DNA of 64,000 nt, from the NCBI GenBank assembly GCA_963798705.1, contig CAWCTW010000003.1, positions 248,001 through 312,000 on the forward strand. The letters run 5' to 3'. Positions 8,798 through 16,999 of this stretch are shown here, in pieces (the first letter of the stretch is position 1; each line of letters begins with the position of its first letter). Below the pieces are notes generated by a model. The model was not told the DNA's origin, searched no databases, and saw only the letters and a program-made list of their open reading frames with translations. The DNA comes from AC-56 sp963798705 (GTDB taxonomy: Bacteria; Actinomycetota; Thermoleophilia; Solirubrobacterales; 70-9). Both the position numbers and the translations under genes were made by a program.

Positions 8798-9640
8798 TCA
8801 GGCGGTGACGGGAGTCTCGAGGGTGCCGAGACCCGTTGCGCCGAGCGAGACGACGTCGCCGGCCTCGATCCAGCGCCCCCCGCGGCCATCGCCGAAGTCC
8901 TGCGGGCCCAGCTCCAGCAGGCAGCCGCCCGCGAGCGTCCCCGAGCCCAGCACGTCCCCGGCGCGAAGCCGCGTTCCGCGGGCCGCGTGGGCTACGAGCT
9001 CGGGCCATGAGAAGTGCTGCTCCGCCGCGCTGCTGCGGCAGACCTCGCGCCCGTTCACCCTCACCGTGGCCTCGAGGAGGAGGCGACCGTCGTCGTAGCG
9101 CAGCTCGTCCGGTGTCGTGAGCCACGGGCCGAGGCTCGTCGCGAAGTCCTTCGCCTTGTGCGGTCCGAGTCCGACCGTGACCTCGCTCGCCTGGATGTCA
9201 CGGGCCGACCAATCGTTCATGAGGGTGAATCCGGCAATGCCTTCACCGCCGTCGAGGATTGCCGCGATCTCGAGCTCGAAGTCGAGCGTCGCGCTCGCCT
9301 CCGGGGCCGAAACCGCTTCGCCGGGCCCGCGGATCGAGGCGGGGTTGGAGAAATAGAACGCGGGCGCCTCGTACCAGTAGGCCGGGATGGCGGCGTCACG
9401 CCGTCGCCACCCGGCGGCGACGTGGCGCTCGAAGGCGTAGAAGTCCCGCACGCTCGGCGGCTCGGGGACCGGGGCGAGGAGGACGACGTCGGCCAGTGGG
9501 TACTCCTCCCCGGTCTGCCGGCGGCCCGCGCCGCCGAGCCATGCGAGCATCGAGGCGGACTCGAGGACGCGGACGGTCTCACCCTCGACCTGCGCCACGC
9601 GCACCCCGCCGGCCGGATCGCGGAAGGTTGCGATGCGCAT
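8798..9640 (-). CDS. Fumarylacetoacetate hydrolase family protein
   Basis: A 280-residue metal-dependent C-C hydrolase. The family motifs are in order: DFELEIAAILDGG, LMNDWSARDIQ, GPHKAKDFATSLGPW and GSGTLAGGCLLEL, which carry the acidic metal ligands and the catalytic loop. The ATG at 9640 (MRIATFRDP) is where the family N-terminus begins; extending further upstream would add a low-complexity basic tail. Near hppD and hmgA it probably completes homogentisate breakdown to fumarate and acetoacetate. No maleylacetoacetate isomerase gene is visible in the window. Related enzymes act on acylpyruvates, so the exact substrate is inferred. It is convergent with the ferritin-like gene, with 3 bases between the stops. 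Confidence 0.88.
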   Translation of the reverse strand: MRIATFRDPAGGVRVAQVEGETVRVLESASMLAWLGGAGRRQTGEEYPLADVVLLAPVPEPPSVRDFYAFERHVAAGWRRRDAAIPAYWYEAPAFYFSNPASIRGPGEAVSAPEASATLDFELEIAAILDGGEGIAGFTLMNDWSARDIQASEVTVGLGPHKAKDFATSLGPWLTTPDELRYDDGRLLLEATVRVNGREVCRSSAAEQHFSWPELVAHAARGTRLRAGDVLGSGTLAGGCLLELGPQDFGDGRGGRWIEAGDVVSLGATGLGTLETPVTA

Positions 9641-9707
9641 GGAGGGCAGGTTCCCACAGGCCGGCGGCGGGACTGGTGATCTAGCCTGCGCACCGAGAAT
9701 GCGCGCC

Positions 9708-11240
9708 ATGAGCCAGGCCACGACGCTCGACGGGCTGCGCGAGCGCTTGAGCGAGATCAGCGATCTCGGGCGCGCTCGCGCGCTGCTCGCCTGGGACGAG
9801 CGGACCCACATGCCACCGGCCGGCGTCGAGACCCGGGCGGAGCAGGTGGCCACGCTGGCGCGGATCCGCCATGAGCTGCTGGTCTCGGACGAGCTGGGGC
9901 GGCTTCTGGACGCGGCCGCCGAGGAGACGGGTTCGCTGCCATATGAGTCGGACGAGGCCAGCCTCGTCCGCGTCGCGCGGCGTGGGTGGGAGAAGGCGCG
10001 CCGGGTGCCGGCGGAGCTGCGCGCCGAGATGACGCGGGTCTCCTCACTCGCCGAGCACGCGTGGGAGGAGGCTCGCGCCCAGGCGGACTTCGCGGCCTTT
10101 CTGCCCCATCTCCGGCAGAACGTCGAGCTGCGGCGCCGCTACGCGAGCTGCTTCGAGGGGTTCGAGGGGTTCGAGCACGAGTTCGATCCGCTTCTCGACG
10201 ACTTCGAGCCCGGCATGACGACACCCGAGGTGGAGCGGATCCTCGGCGAGCTTCGCGACGGGATCAGGCCGCTGGTCGCGGCGATCGCCGACAGCGGCCG
10301 CAACGTGGACGACTCCTGCCTGCACGGAGATTTTTCCCCGGACGCGCAGAAGGGGCTGGCGCGCGAGCTGATTGCGGCGCTCCCCTTGCAGGAAGGTGCC
10401 TGGCGGCTGGATACGACAGTCCATCCGTTCGCGGTCGCGATCAGCCCCGCGGACCTGCGCATCACCACCCGCTTCGACCCGGCTTACGTGGGCACGGCGC
10501 TCTGGTCGGTGCTCCACGAGGCCGGCCACGCGATGTACGAGAACGGGGTCCCGCGCGCCCTTTGGCGCTCGCCGCTGGCGAGCCCGTCGTCGCTCGGCTT
10601 TCACGAGTCCCAGAGCCGGCTGTGGGAGAACTGGGTGGGTCGGAGCCGACCCTACCTGGAGCACCTGCTGCCGAGGCTCCGGGAGCGGTTTCCCGCCCGG
10701 CTCGGCGAGGTCGACGTGGAGTCCCTCTACCGCGCCGCCAACCGCGTCGAGCCCTCCCTGATCCGGGTCGAGGCCGACCAGGTGACCTACAACCTGCACA
10801 TCATCCTCCGCTTCGAGTTGGAGCTCGAGATCTTCGACGGGCGGATCGAGCTCGAGGACCTGCCGGAGGCCTGGAACGCGCGCATGGCCGACTACCTGGG
10901 GGTGACCGTGCCGGACGACGGCGTGGGCGTCCTGCAGGACGTCCACTGGGCCGGGGGCAACTTCGGCTACTTCCCGACCTATGCGCTGGGCAACGTGATC
11001 GCGGGCCAGCTGTGGGACCGGATCGCGTTGGACCTGCCCGGGGTGGAGGAGCAGATCGGGCGCTGGGAATTCGCGCCGCTGCGCGACTGGCTACGGGAGC
11101 ACCTCCATCGCCATGGCAACAAGCTCATGCCCAAGGAGCTGATGGGGCTGGTCGTCGGGGGCCCGATCGACGTGGGCCCGTACCTGCGGCAGCTGCGCGA
11201 GCGCGCCGCCGAGATCTACGGTGCGGTGGGGCCCGGGTGA
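9708..11240 (+). CDS. Carboxypeptidase M32 (Taq family)
   Basis: A 510-residue zinc metallocarboxypeptidase that removes C-terminal residues from peptides in the cytoplasm. The active-site motif HEAGH is at about residues 270-274, in LWSVLHEAGHAMYE. The downstream glutamate ligand is in FHESQSRLWENWVG, and the M32 hallmark VTYNLHIILRFELE follows. Length matches the roughly 500-residue family. Two ATGs are possible (9699 and 9708), and I took the second because it starts closest to the conserved domain. The gene is divergent from the fumarylacetoacetate hydrolase homologue, with about 70 bases between. Confidence 0.9.
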   Translation: MSQATTLDGLRERLSEISDLGRARALLAWDERTHMPPAGVETRAEQVATLARIRHELLVSDELGRLLDAAAEETGSLPYESDEASLVRVARRGWEKARRVPAELRAEMTRVSSLAEHAWEEARAQADFAAFLPHLRQNVELRRRYASCFEGFEGFEHEFDPLLDDFEPGMTTPEVERILGELRDGIRPLVAAIADSGRNVDDSCLHGDFSPDAQKGLARELIAALPLQEGAWRLDTTVHPFAVAISPADLRITTRFDPAYVGTALWSVLHEAGHAMYENGVPRALWRSPLASPSSLGFHESQSRLWENWVGRSRPYLEHLLPRLRERFPARLGEVDVESLYRAANRVEPSLIRVEADQVTYNLHIILRFELELEIFDGRIELEDLPEAWNARMADYLGVTVPDDGVGVLQDVHWAGGNFGYFPTYALGNVIAGQLWDRIALDLPGVEEQIGRWEFAPLRDWLREHLHRHGNKLMPKELMGLVVGGPIDVGPYLRQLRERAAEIYGAVGPG

Positions 11241-11285
11241 GATACGAGGGGCAAGTTCCCCCGGGGCCCGCAAGCGGCGACGCCG

Positions 11286-11400
11286 GGTGAGCCATCGGCC
11301 CGGCCTGGTGAAACCGGGGGGCGCCATGGCGTCGGACGGGGTACCTAGTCTCAGAGCCATCGATAACGGCACCAGCCAGCTTCGGGGCTAAAGCCCCCTC
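11286..11400 (+). promoter_or_regulatory. Possible structured leader upstream of radA
   Basis: The 171-base gap before radA has several self-complementary parts. GAGCCATCG occurs at 11289-11297 and again at 11354-11362. GGCCTGGTG (11302-11310) can pair with CACCAGCC (11370-11377). GGGGCTAAAGCCCC forms a short hairpin just before the gene. It matches no riboswitch class that I can recognise. It could be a terminator of the carboxypeptidase gene plus a promoter, or a regulatory leader. Confidence 0.3.
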
Positions 11401-11411
11401 ACTAACAGACC

Positions 11412-12812
11412 ATGGCCACCCGGGACTCCCATTTCGTTTGCCAGGACTGCGGGCACTCCGCGCTCGCCTGGACGGGCCGCTGTCCCGGTTGCGGCGAGTG
11501 GAACACCCTGGTCGAGGCCAAGCGCCCCGGCGCCGCGGCGGGTCGCCGGGGCGGCGGCGGGCGGGCATCGGGCGGACCGGCTCCCCGGCCGGTCCCGCTC
11601 CGCGAGGTGGAGGCGCCCGCGGCGGATCGGCTGCTGGCCGGCATCGCCGAGCTCGACCGCGTGCTGGGCGGTGGGCTCGTGCCGGGTTCGGTGGTCCTGC
11701 TCGGCGGCTCACCGGGCATCGGCAAGTCCACGCTGACGGGAATGGCGCTCGGCAACCTCGCCGCCCGCGGCGGTAAGACCCTCTACGTATCCGGCGAGGA
11801 GTCCGCTGCTCAGGTCCGGCTGCGGGCCGAGCGGCTGGGGGACGATTCCCTCTCGGTTCCCGTGCTCGCCGAGACGGCCGTCCCGTCGATCCTCGCCGCC
11901 CTCGAGGCCGAGCGCCCGGACGTCTGCGTGATCGACTCCGTACAGACGCTTCAGTCGGAGGGGATGACGGGGGCGCCGGGGTCGGTCGGCCAGGTGCGGG
12001 AGGCGGCGTCGGCGATCACCGAGGTCGGAAAGCGAGTGGGGACCGCGGTGGTGCTCGTCGGGCACGTGACCAAGGACGGAAGCGTCGCCGGCCCGCGCGT
12101 CTTGGAGCACCTCGTGGACTGCGTGCTGCTATTCGAGGGGGAGCGCGAGCGAAGCTTCCGCACGCTGAGGGCGCTGAAGAACCGATTCGGGGCGACCAGC
12201 GAGGTCGGGGTCTTCGAGATGCGGTCGGGTGGACTCGTCGAGGTGGCGGATCCGTCGGCGCGCTTCGTCGGCGAGGCCTCGGACGCACCGGGGTCGTGCG
12301 TCCTGTGCGCGATGGAGGGCACGCGTCCGCTTCTCGTCGAGGTCCAGGCGCTCGTGGCTCCGACGGAGATCGTGCCGCCGCGACGCGTGGCCACCGGGAT
12401 CGACCGCAATCGCCTGGCGATGGTGATCGCCGTCCTCGCCCGGCACGGCGGCCCCTCGCTTGCGGCGGCGGACGTCTTCGTCAACGTGGCCGGCGGGGTC
12501 CGGGTCGACGAGCCCGGCGCCGACCTTGCCGTCGCCATGGCGCTGGCGTCGGCCCACCGCGGCCAGACGCTGGCCGGCGCGGACGGCCGGCCGCTGGCCT
12601 GCTTCGGCGAGGTCGGGCTGACGGGCGAGCTTCGCTTCGTCGCCCACCCGGAGCGACGCGTGGCCGAGGCACTCAAGTTCGGGCTCGGCCCGGTGGTCGG
12701 GCCGGAGGCCGGGGAGCGCCTCGACGGCCTCGCGGCGCACCGCACGTTGAGGTCCGCGCTGGGGGTCAGGACGGCCTCCACCGGGCGCGGCGCGCGCGCG
12801 AAGGCGGCCTGA
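11412..12812 (+). CDS. radA: DNA repair protein RadA
   Basis: RadA is a RecA-like ATPase that promotes branch migration during recombination. The N-terminal zinc finger is CQDCGHSALAWTGRCPGCGE (residues 10-29). Walker A is GGSPGIGKST (about residue 98), and the RadA-specific KNRFG motif is near residue 256. The last 150 residues form the Lon-protease-like domain (NVAGGVRVDEPGADLAVAMA). The protein has 466 residues, normal for the family. It sits 108 bases upstream of disA, the usual actinobacterial and Bacillus pairing, consistent with a shared role in monitoring DNA damage. Confidence 0.96.
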   Translation: MATRDSHFVCQDCGHSALAWTGRCPGCGEWNTLVEAKRPGAAAGRRGGGGRASGGPAPRPVPLREVEAPAADRLLAGIAELDRVLGGGLVPGSVVLLGGSPGIGKSTLTGMALGNLAARGGKTLYVSGEESAAQVRLRAERLGDDSLSVPVLAETAVPSILAALEAERPDVCVIDSVQTLQSEGMTGAPGSVGQVREAASAITEVGKRVGTAVVLVGHVTKDGSVAGPRVLEHLVDCVLLFEGERERSFRTLRALKNRFGATSEVGVFEMRSGGLVEVADPSARFVGEASDAPGSCVLCAMEGTRPLLVEVQALVAPTEIVPPRRVATGIDRNRLAMVIAVLARHGGPSLAAADVFVNVAGGVRVDEPGADLAVAMALASAHRGQTLAGADGRPLACFGEVGLTGELRFVAHPERRVAEALKFGLGPVVGPEAGERLDGLAAHRTLRSALGVRTASTGRGARAKAA

Positions 12813-12920
12813 ACGCCCGCCGGGCCGCCAACCGTCGCTTGACAAGCGGCAATCCGACCTGTCCACACGGAATTCGGCTGCCCGCGCGTTTTTAGGGCTA
12901 TTTGTCATCATGGATCGACG

Positions 12921-14027
12921 ATGGCGTGGCATGTCGGTGACGAGCTACACGAACTCGAGGCTCGTCTCGACCCTCGACTGCTGCAGTCGCTCGACATGGT
13001 CGCCCCCGGCACCCCGCTGCGCGAGGGCATCGACAACATCATCCACGCTCGCACGGGCGGGCTGATCCTCATCGCCGAGCCGGAGGAGGTTTCGTTCCTC
13101 TTCAGTGGCGGAATCAGGCTCGACATCGACTACACGCCCGCCCTGCTCTACCAGGTGGCGAAGATGGACGGGGCCATCGTCCTCGATCCGCGAGCCACCA
13201 AGATCCACTGGGCGAACGTCCAGCTGATGCCGGATCCGACGATCCTCTCGATGGAGACCGGAACCCGGCACCGTACCGCCGAGCGCGTCTCCAAGCAGAC
13301 CAAGGCGCTCGTGATCGCGATCTCGCAGCGGCGTGACGTGGTCTCGCTGTACGTGGAGGGGATGAAGTACATCCTGCAAGAGATCCCCCAGGTGCTGTCG
13401 AAGGCCAATCAGGGCCTTGCGACGCTCGAGAAGTACCGCGCCCGGCTCGACCAGGTCTCGGCGCGCCTGACCGGCCTCGAGCTCCTCGGGGGCTCCACGC
13501 TCCACGACGTGCTCTCGACCCTCCAGCGCGCCGAGCTGGTCTCGCGCATGGGAGCCGAGGTGGAGCGGTACATCATCGAGCTGGGGACCGAGGGCCGCCT
13601 GATCGAGATGCAGCTCGAGGAGACGGTCGTGGGCGTCATGGGCGAGCGGGTCGCTCTGGTCCGGGACTACAGCACGGCCGAGTCCGACGAGGGGGTGGAC
13701 ACCATCCTCCAGGAGCTCGCCACCCTCCCGCACCAGGAGCTGCTGGACTTCGGCCGCCTCGCGGAGCTTCTGGGCTACGACCGCAAGACCAGCACGATCG
13801 ACTTCACGGTCTCGCCCCGGGGCTACCGGGCGCTCTCCCGCATCCCGAGGCTGCCTCGCCTGGTCGTGCAGAAGGTCGTCCAACGCTTCGGCGATCTCGA
13901 TGCGATCGTCAACGCGACCGAGGACGAGCTCGCCTCCGTCGACGGGGTGGGGCCGGCCCGGGCGCGGGAGGTACGGGAGGGGCTTCGCAGCTTGCAAGAG
14001 GTCGACATGGTCGACCGTTATCCATGA
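12921..14027 (+). CDS. disA: DNA integrity scanning diadenylate cyclase DisA
   Basis: DisA joins two ATP molecules into cyclic di-AMP and slows when it meets branched DNA. The N-terminal DAC domain shows the DGA motif (MDGAIVLDP, about residue 82) and the RHR motif (GTRHRTAERV, about residue 115). A central helical spine follows, and the C-terminus has the helix-hairpin-helix DNA-binding part ELASVDGVGPARAREV. The 368-residue length fits octameric DisA. It lies between radA and carD. No c-di-AMP phosphodiesterase is visible in the window. Confidence 0.96.
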   Translation: MAWHVGDELHELEARLDPRLLQSLDMVAPGTPLREGIDNIIHARTGGLILIAEPEEVSFLFSGGIRLDIDYTPALLYQVAKMDGAIVLDPRATKIHWANVQLMPDPTILSMETGTRHRTAERVSKQTKALVIAISQRRDVVSLYVEGMKYILQEIPQVLSKANQGLATLEKYRARLDQVSARLTGLELLGGSTLHDVLSTLQRAELVSRMGAEVERYIIELGTEGRLIEMQLEETVVGVMGERVALVRDYSTAESDEGVDTILQELATLPHQELLDFGRLAELLGYDRKTSTIDFTVSPRGYRALSRIPRLPRLVVQKVVQRFGDLDAIVNATEDELASVDGVGPARAREVREGLRSLQEVDMVDRYP

Positions 14028-14060
14028 GGCAATCGGCCGATTCCCCGGCCATCCACATCT

Positions 14061-14075
14061 AAGGAGGACGACATT
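14061..14075 (+). promoter_or_regulatory. Strong ribosome-binding site leading to an ATT start codon (carD)
   Basis: AAGGAGG at 14061-14067 is a perfect Shine-Dalgarno sequence followed, after five bases, by ATT at 14073. In this frame there is no ATG, GTG or TTG between the in-frame disA stop (14025-14027) and 14180. The next standard starts (14181, 14184, 14187) lie inside the conserved CarD domain. ATT initiation is known for infC, where it allows feedback by IF3. Confidence 0.7.
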
Positions 14076-14648
14076 CCAGAGCTAGCTACTGCGGACGACG
14101 CAATCGACGTCGAGGACGAGCTCGGCCCCGTCGAGTGCACCTTTGGGGAGGGCGACAACGTCGTCTACCCGCACCACGGGGCCGGCGTGGTGATGAAGAA
14201 GGAGACCAAGGATCTCCTGGGTGAGAAGCGGGACTACCTGACCATCAAGATCCTGCACAACGACATGACCGTCATGGTGCCCTGCGAGAACGCCCACCAG
14301 GCGGGACTGCGACGGGTGATCGCGGGCGAAGAGGTAAACAAGGTGATCAAGGTCCTGACCGGCGAGGTCTCCGACATGCCGAAGAACTGGAATCGCCGCT
14401 TCAAGCACAACCGCGAGAAGATCAAGACCGGCGATGTCTTCGAGCTCGCCGAGGTGGTCCGCAACCTCGCCATTCGCGAGTGGGAGAAGGGCCTCTCCAC
14501 CGGGGAGAAGCAGATGTACACCCGGGCGAAGAAGATCCTTGCCTCCGAGTTCATGTACGCGCTCGGCAAGGACGAGGACGGAGCCGAGGCCTACCTCGAC
14601 GATCTGCTGGAGGAGCGCTTCGGCGCCAAGGCGAAGGCGACTGCCTAG
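14073..14648 (+). CDS. carD: CarD/CdnL-family RNA polymerase-binding transcription factor, probable ATT start
   Basis: This protein binds the RNA polymerase beta subunit and stabilises open complexes, especially at rRNA promoters. The N-terminal polymerase-interacting (Tudor-like) domain begins FGEGDNVVYPHHGAGVV (from about residue 23) and is followed by helices of the DNA-binding domain, including NREKIKTGDVFELAEVVRNL. With the ATT start the protein has 191 residues, somewhat longer than usual, with a short acidic N-terminal tail. Starting at 14187 would remove the core VYPHHGAG motif, so the upstream start is needed. It follows disA by 45 bases and overlaps ispD by 8 bases. Confidence 0.88.
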   Translation: MPELATADDAIDVEDELGPVECTFGEGDNVVYPHHGAGVVMKKETKDLLGEKRDYLTIKILHNDMTVMVPCENAHQAGLRRVIAGEEVNKVIKVLTGEVSDMPKNWNRRFKHNREKIKTGDVFELAEVVRNLAIREWEKGLSTGEKQMYTRAKKILASEFMYALGKDEDGAEAYLDDLLEERFGAKAKATA

Positions 14649-15366
14649 CAAGCCAGCGGCATCAGCGGTCATCGCGGCCGCCGGCTCCGGCGAGAGGCTG
14701 GGGGCCGGCGGCCCGAAGGCCTTCGTTCCACTCGGAGGGCGCCCGCTCCTGGAGTGGTCGCTCGACGCCTTCTCCGAGGCTGGGAGGGTGGGGGCCGTCG
14801 TCGTTGCGGTGCCTGCTGGCAGCGAGGACGAGATCGGCCGCGAGGCTGTCGCGGTGGCGGGCGGGGCCAGCCGCTCCGAGTCGGTTGCCGCGGGGCTGCG
14901 GCGAGTGGAGACCGAGCTCGTGGCCGTCCACGATGCCGCCCGGCCGCTCGTGACACCGGACCTGATCGACGCACTCATCGAGCGGCTGCTGTCGAGTCCC
15001 GATGCAGCCGCGGTGATCGCGGCGTCACCGCTGACCGACACCGTCAAGCGCACCGACGAGCCGCGTTCCTCAGCGGGCGATTCGCCGCCGGTCGCGGAGA
15101 CGGTCAGCCGCGATCACCTGTGGGCGGCCCAGACGCCACAGGTGTTCCGCACGGCCGCGCTGCGCGACGCTCTGGCCGCGGACACCGCCGCGCTCGCCGC
15201 GGCCACCGACGACGCGATGCTGATCGAGCGGGCGGGCGGCCAGGTCCTGATCCACCAGTCTCCGCCCGAGAACGTCAAGGTGACGACGCCACTGGACCTG
15301 AGAATCGCGGAGGTGCTTCTGAGCGAACGGGGCCACCGAGCATCGGGTTCGTCACGCCGGGCGTGA
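14641..15366 (+). CDS. ispD: 2-C-methyl-D-erythritol 4-phosphate cytidylyltransferase, no standard start codon
   Basis: IspD attaches CMP from CTP to methylerythritol phosphate in the non-mevalonate isoprenoid pathway. The CTP-binding loop AAAGSGERLGAGGPKAF starts near residue 12, HDAARPLVTP is near residue 98, and WAAQTPQVFR and TDDAMLIERAGG follow, all IspD signatures. No ATG, GTG or TTG occurs in the 60 bases before the CTP loop. The best candidate is CTG at 14641, overlapping the carD stop and giving 241 residues, close to the E. coli length. A partner gene, ispF, lies 3.5 kb downstream. The start codon is uncertain, and an alternative is a sequencing error. Confidence 0.88.
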   Translation: MPSKPAASAVIAAAGSGERLGAGGPKAFVPLGGRPLLEWSLDAFSEAGRVGAVVVAVPAGSEDEIGREAVAVAGGASRSESVAAGLRRVETELVAVHDAARPLVTPDLIDALIERLLSSPDAAAVIAASPLTDTVKRTDEPRSSAGDSPPVAETVSRDHLWAAQTPQVFRTAALRDALAADTAALAAATDDAMLIERAGGQVLIHQSPPENVKVTTPLDLRIAEVLLSERGHRASGSSRRA

Positions 15367-15393
15367 CGAAGACCCGGAACGATCGGCCGCGCC

Positions 15394-15528
15394 TCAATGG
15401 ACCGTGCCGAACGTCTTGCTCCCCAGATAGCGGCGGCCGCACTTCGGGCATTTGCGAAGGATGATCTGGCCGCCCTGGCCGCACTGCCGGCAGGTTCGCC
15501 TGGGGGGCGGGACGATCTGCTTGGCCAT
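15394..15528 (-). CDS. Small zinc-ribbon protein, 44 residues
   Basis: This is a 44-residue basic protein with two CXXC knuckles, CRQC and CPKCGRRY, that would bind one zinc. It opens MAKQIVPPPRR. It resembles tiny zinc-ribbon proteins in high-G+C Gram-positives that have no assigned role. It is convergent with ispD, with 27 bases between the ends. Conservation of the four cysteines and the compact start make a real gene more likely than chance. Confidence 0.6.
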   Translation of the reverse strand: MAKQIVPPPRRTCRQCGQGGQIILRKCPKCGRRYLGSKTFGTVH

Positions 15529-15619
15529 ACCGGCGATCGTAGACTGCGGCGCGGTTCGGCACCCGCCTATCATGCGAATCCGGCGGGGCGCGCAATCGGA
15601 GCGATCGTAGGAGGACCGG

Positions 15620-16366
15620 GTGGAGTCCTGGACGCGGCGCGTCATCAAGAATCGCAAGAAGATCATCGTCGCGTGGGTCGTGCTGCTCGTTGCCGGCGGT
15701 TGGGGGGCCGTACTCCTCACCGGCGCGCCCGCGTTCGGCGTCGACTTCATCGACCGCGCCTATGGCGCGTTCCCGTGGCTCGTGGTCGCCGTCCTGGCGC
15801 TCTCCTACCTGCTGCTGCTGCGCGCGTTCCGCTCGATCTTCCTGCCGGTTAAGGCGGTGCTCATGAACATCCTGTCGGTCAGCGCCACCTACGGCGTCCT
15901 CGTCCTGGTCTTCGAGAAGGGTTTGCACTCGTCGGTCGGACTGCAGGGCTCGCCTCAGGTCGAGGCCTGGATCCCGATCTTCCTGTTCGCGATGCTGTTC
16001 GGCCTGTCGATGGACTACGAGGTGTTCCTGCTCTCCCGGATGCGGGAGGAGTGGGACGCCCACCACGACAACGAGCGTGCGGTTGCGCACGGGCTCGAGA
16101 TGACCGGGCGAATAATCACGGCCGCCGCGATCGTCATGATCGCCGCGTTTTCGGGGTTCACTGCCGGCTCGTTCGTCGGGCTTCAACAGTTCGGGTTGGG
16201 CCTCTCCGTGGCGATCTTCCTCGACGCGACCGTGGTCCGGGCGATACTCGTGCCCGCCGTGATGAAGCTCCTCGGCGACTGGAACTGGTACCTACCGGAC
16301 GGAGTGCGACGAGCGCTGCGCCTGGCGCCGTCGAAGCCCGCCACCCAGGCGGGCCGGGGGGACTAG
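15620..16366 (+). CDS. MMPL/RND-type transporter with a large internal deletion
   Basis: A 248-residue membrane protein. The first 30 residues (NRKKIIVAWVVLLVAGGWGA) are the usual first helix of an MMPL transporter. They are followed directly by the C-terminal membrane bundle (LVVAVLALSYLLLLRAFRSI, LFAMLFGLSMDYEVFLLSRM, GLGLSVAIFLDATVVR). Normal MMPL proteins have about 700 residues with two extracellular domains. Here everything between helix 1 and roughly helix 8 is missing. The GTG at 15620 follows a GTAGGAGG ribosome site, so it is probably translated. It could be a half-size relic or a specialised short form. DUF202 follows closely. Confidence 0.75.
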   Translation: MESWTRRVIKNRKKIIVAWVVLLVAGGWGAVLLTGAPAFGVDFIDRAYGAFPWLVVAVLALSYLLLLRAFRSIFLPVKAVLMNILSVSATYGVLVLVFEKGLHSSVGLQGSPQVEAWIPIFLFAMLFGLSMDYEVFLLSRMREEWDAHHDNERAVAHGLEMTGRIITAAAIVMIAAFSGFTAGSFVGLQQFGLGLSVAIFLDATVVRAILVPAVMKLLGDWNWYLPDGVRRALRLAPSKPATQAGRGD

Positions 16367-16370
16367 TCCC

Positions 16371-16748
16371 GTGGCACCGACACCCGAGCGTGGCGACCCG
16401 GCCTCGGAGGCCCGCGACGCCACCCGGCGCACGCATCTCGCGAACGAGCGGACCTATCTGGCGTGGTGGCGTACCGGGCTCACGGCCCTCGCCGTCAGCC
16501 TGGCAATCGGCCGGATCGTCCCCGAGCTCACCGGCGGCACATCGTGGCCGTACGTGACGCTCGGTGCGGGCTACGCCCTGCTGGGGATCGCGTTCGTCGG
16601 CTATGCCGGGCGGCGTCAGAGCACGGTGGCGCGTGCGGTGGCGCGAGGGGAATGGGCGGACGTCGACTCGCGATTCCTGACATTGCTCGCCGCGATCGGG
16701 CTCGCTCTCGCCGTTGCCACCCTGGCCGTGGTGGTCGCGCAGCCTTAG
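16371..16748 (+). CDS. DUF202 family membrane protein
   Basis: A 125-residue inner-membrane protein. The conserved DUF202 opening THLANERTYLAWWRTGLTAL is followed by three predicted membrane helices ending LAVATLAVVVAQP. The function of the family is unknown. It starts with GTG 4 bases after the MMPL-like gene stop, so the two are probably in one transcript. Its 3' end faces the small membrane gene of the next cluster. Confidence 0.85.
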   Translation: MAPTPERGDPASEARDATRRTHLANERTYLAWWRTGLTALAVSLAIGRIVPELTGGTSWPYVTLGAGYALLGIAFVGYAGRRQSTVARAVARGEWADVDSRFLTLLAAIGLALAVATLAVVVAQP

Positions 16749-16840
16749 CCAGCGGCCTGGACAGAGGTCACCGTACGTGGTCACGGACCCTCCGACACCG
16801 AGGCGCGCGGTGCAGCACCTCCCGCGCCGCGGCGAGTCGA

Positions 16841-16999
16841 TCACGGGCTCAAGAGAACCCACACCAGGGCGATCGCAAAGCCGATCTGCCCGAAGGCGAG
16901 AGCGGTGCCGAAGTTCGCGGCTCCCAGGGCGGCCGCGACCGCGCTCGCCGCCGCGAACGCCCCGAGCACGACTGCCAGGTCCCGCGCCGTCCTACGCAC
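16841..16999 (-). CDS. Small two-helix membrane protein coupled to the DUF389 gene
   Basis: A 52-residue hydrophobic protein beginning VRRTARDLAVVLGAFAAA, with a second helix GQIGFAIALVWVLL. The GTG at 16999 overlaps the end of the upstream DUF389 gene by 8 bases, so translation is likely coupled. Function is unknown. The hydrophobic pattern and overlapping start suggest a real gene. Confidence 0.5.
   Translation of the reverse strand: MRRTARDLAVVLGAFAAASAVAAALGAANFGTALAFGQIGFAIALVWVLLSP

Noticed and set aside
11286..11400. A c-di-AMP riboswitch upstream of radA
   Set aside because: The order of stems does not match what I know of the ydaO class, so only a structured leader is reported.
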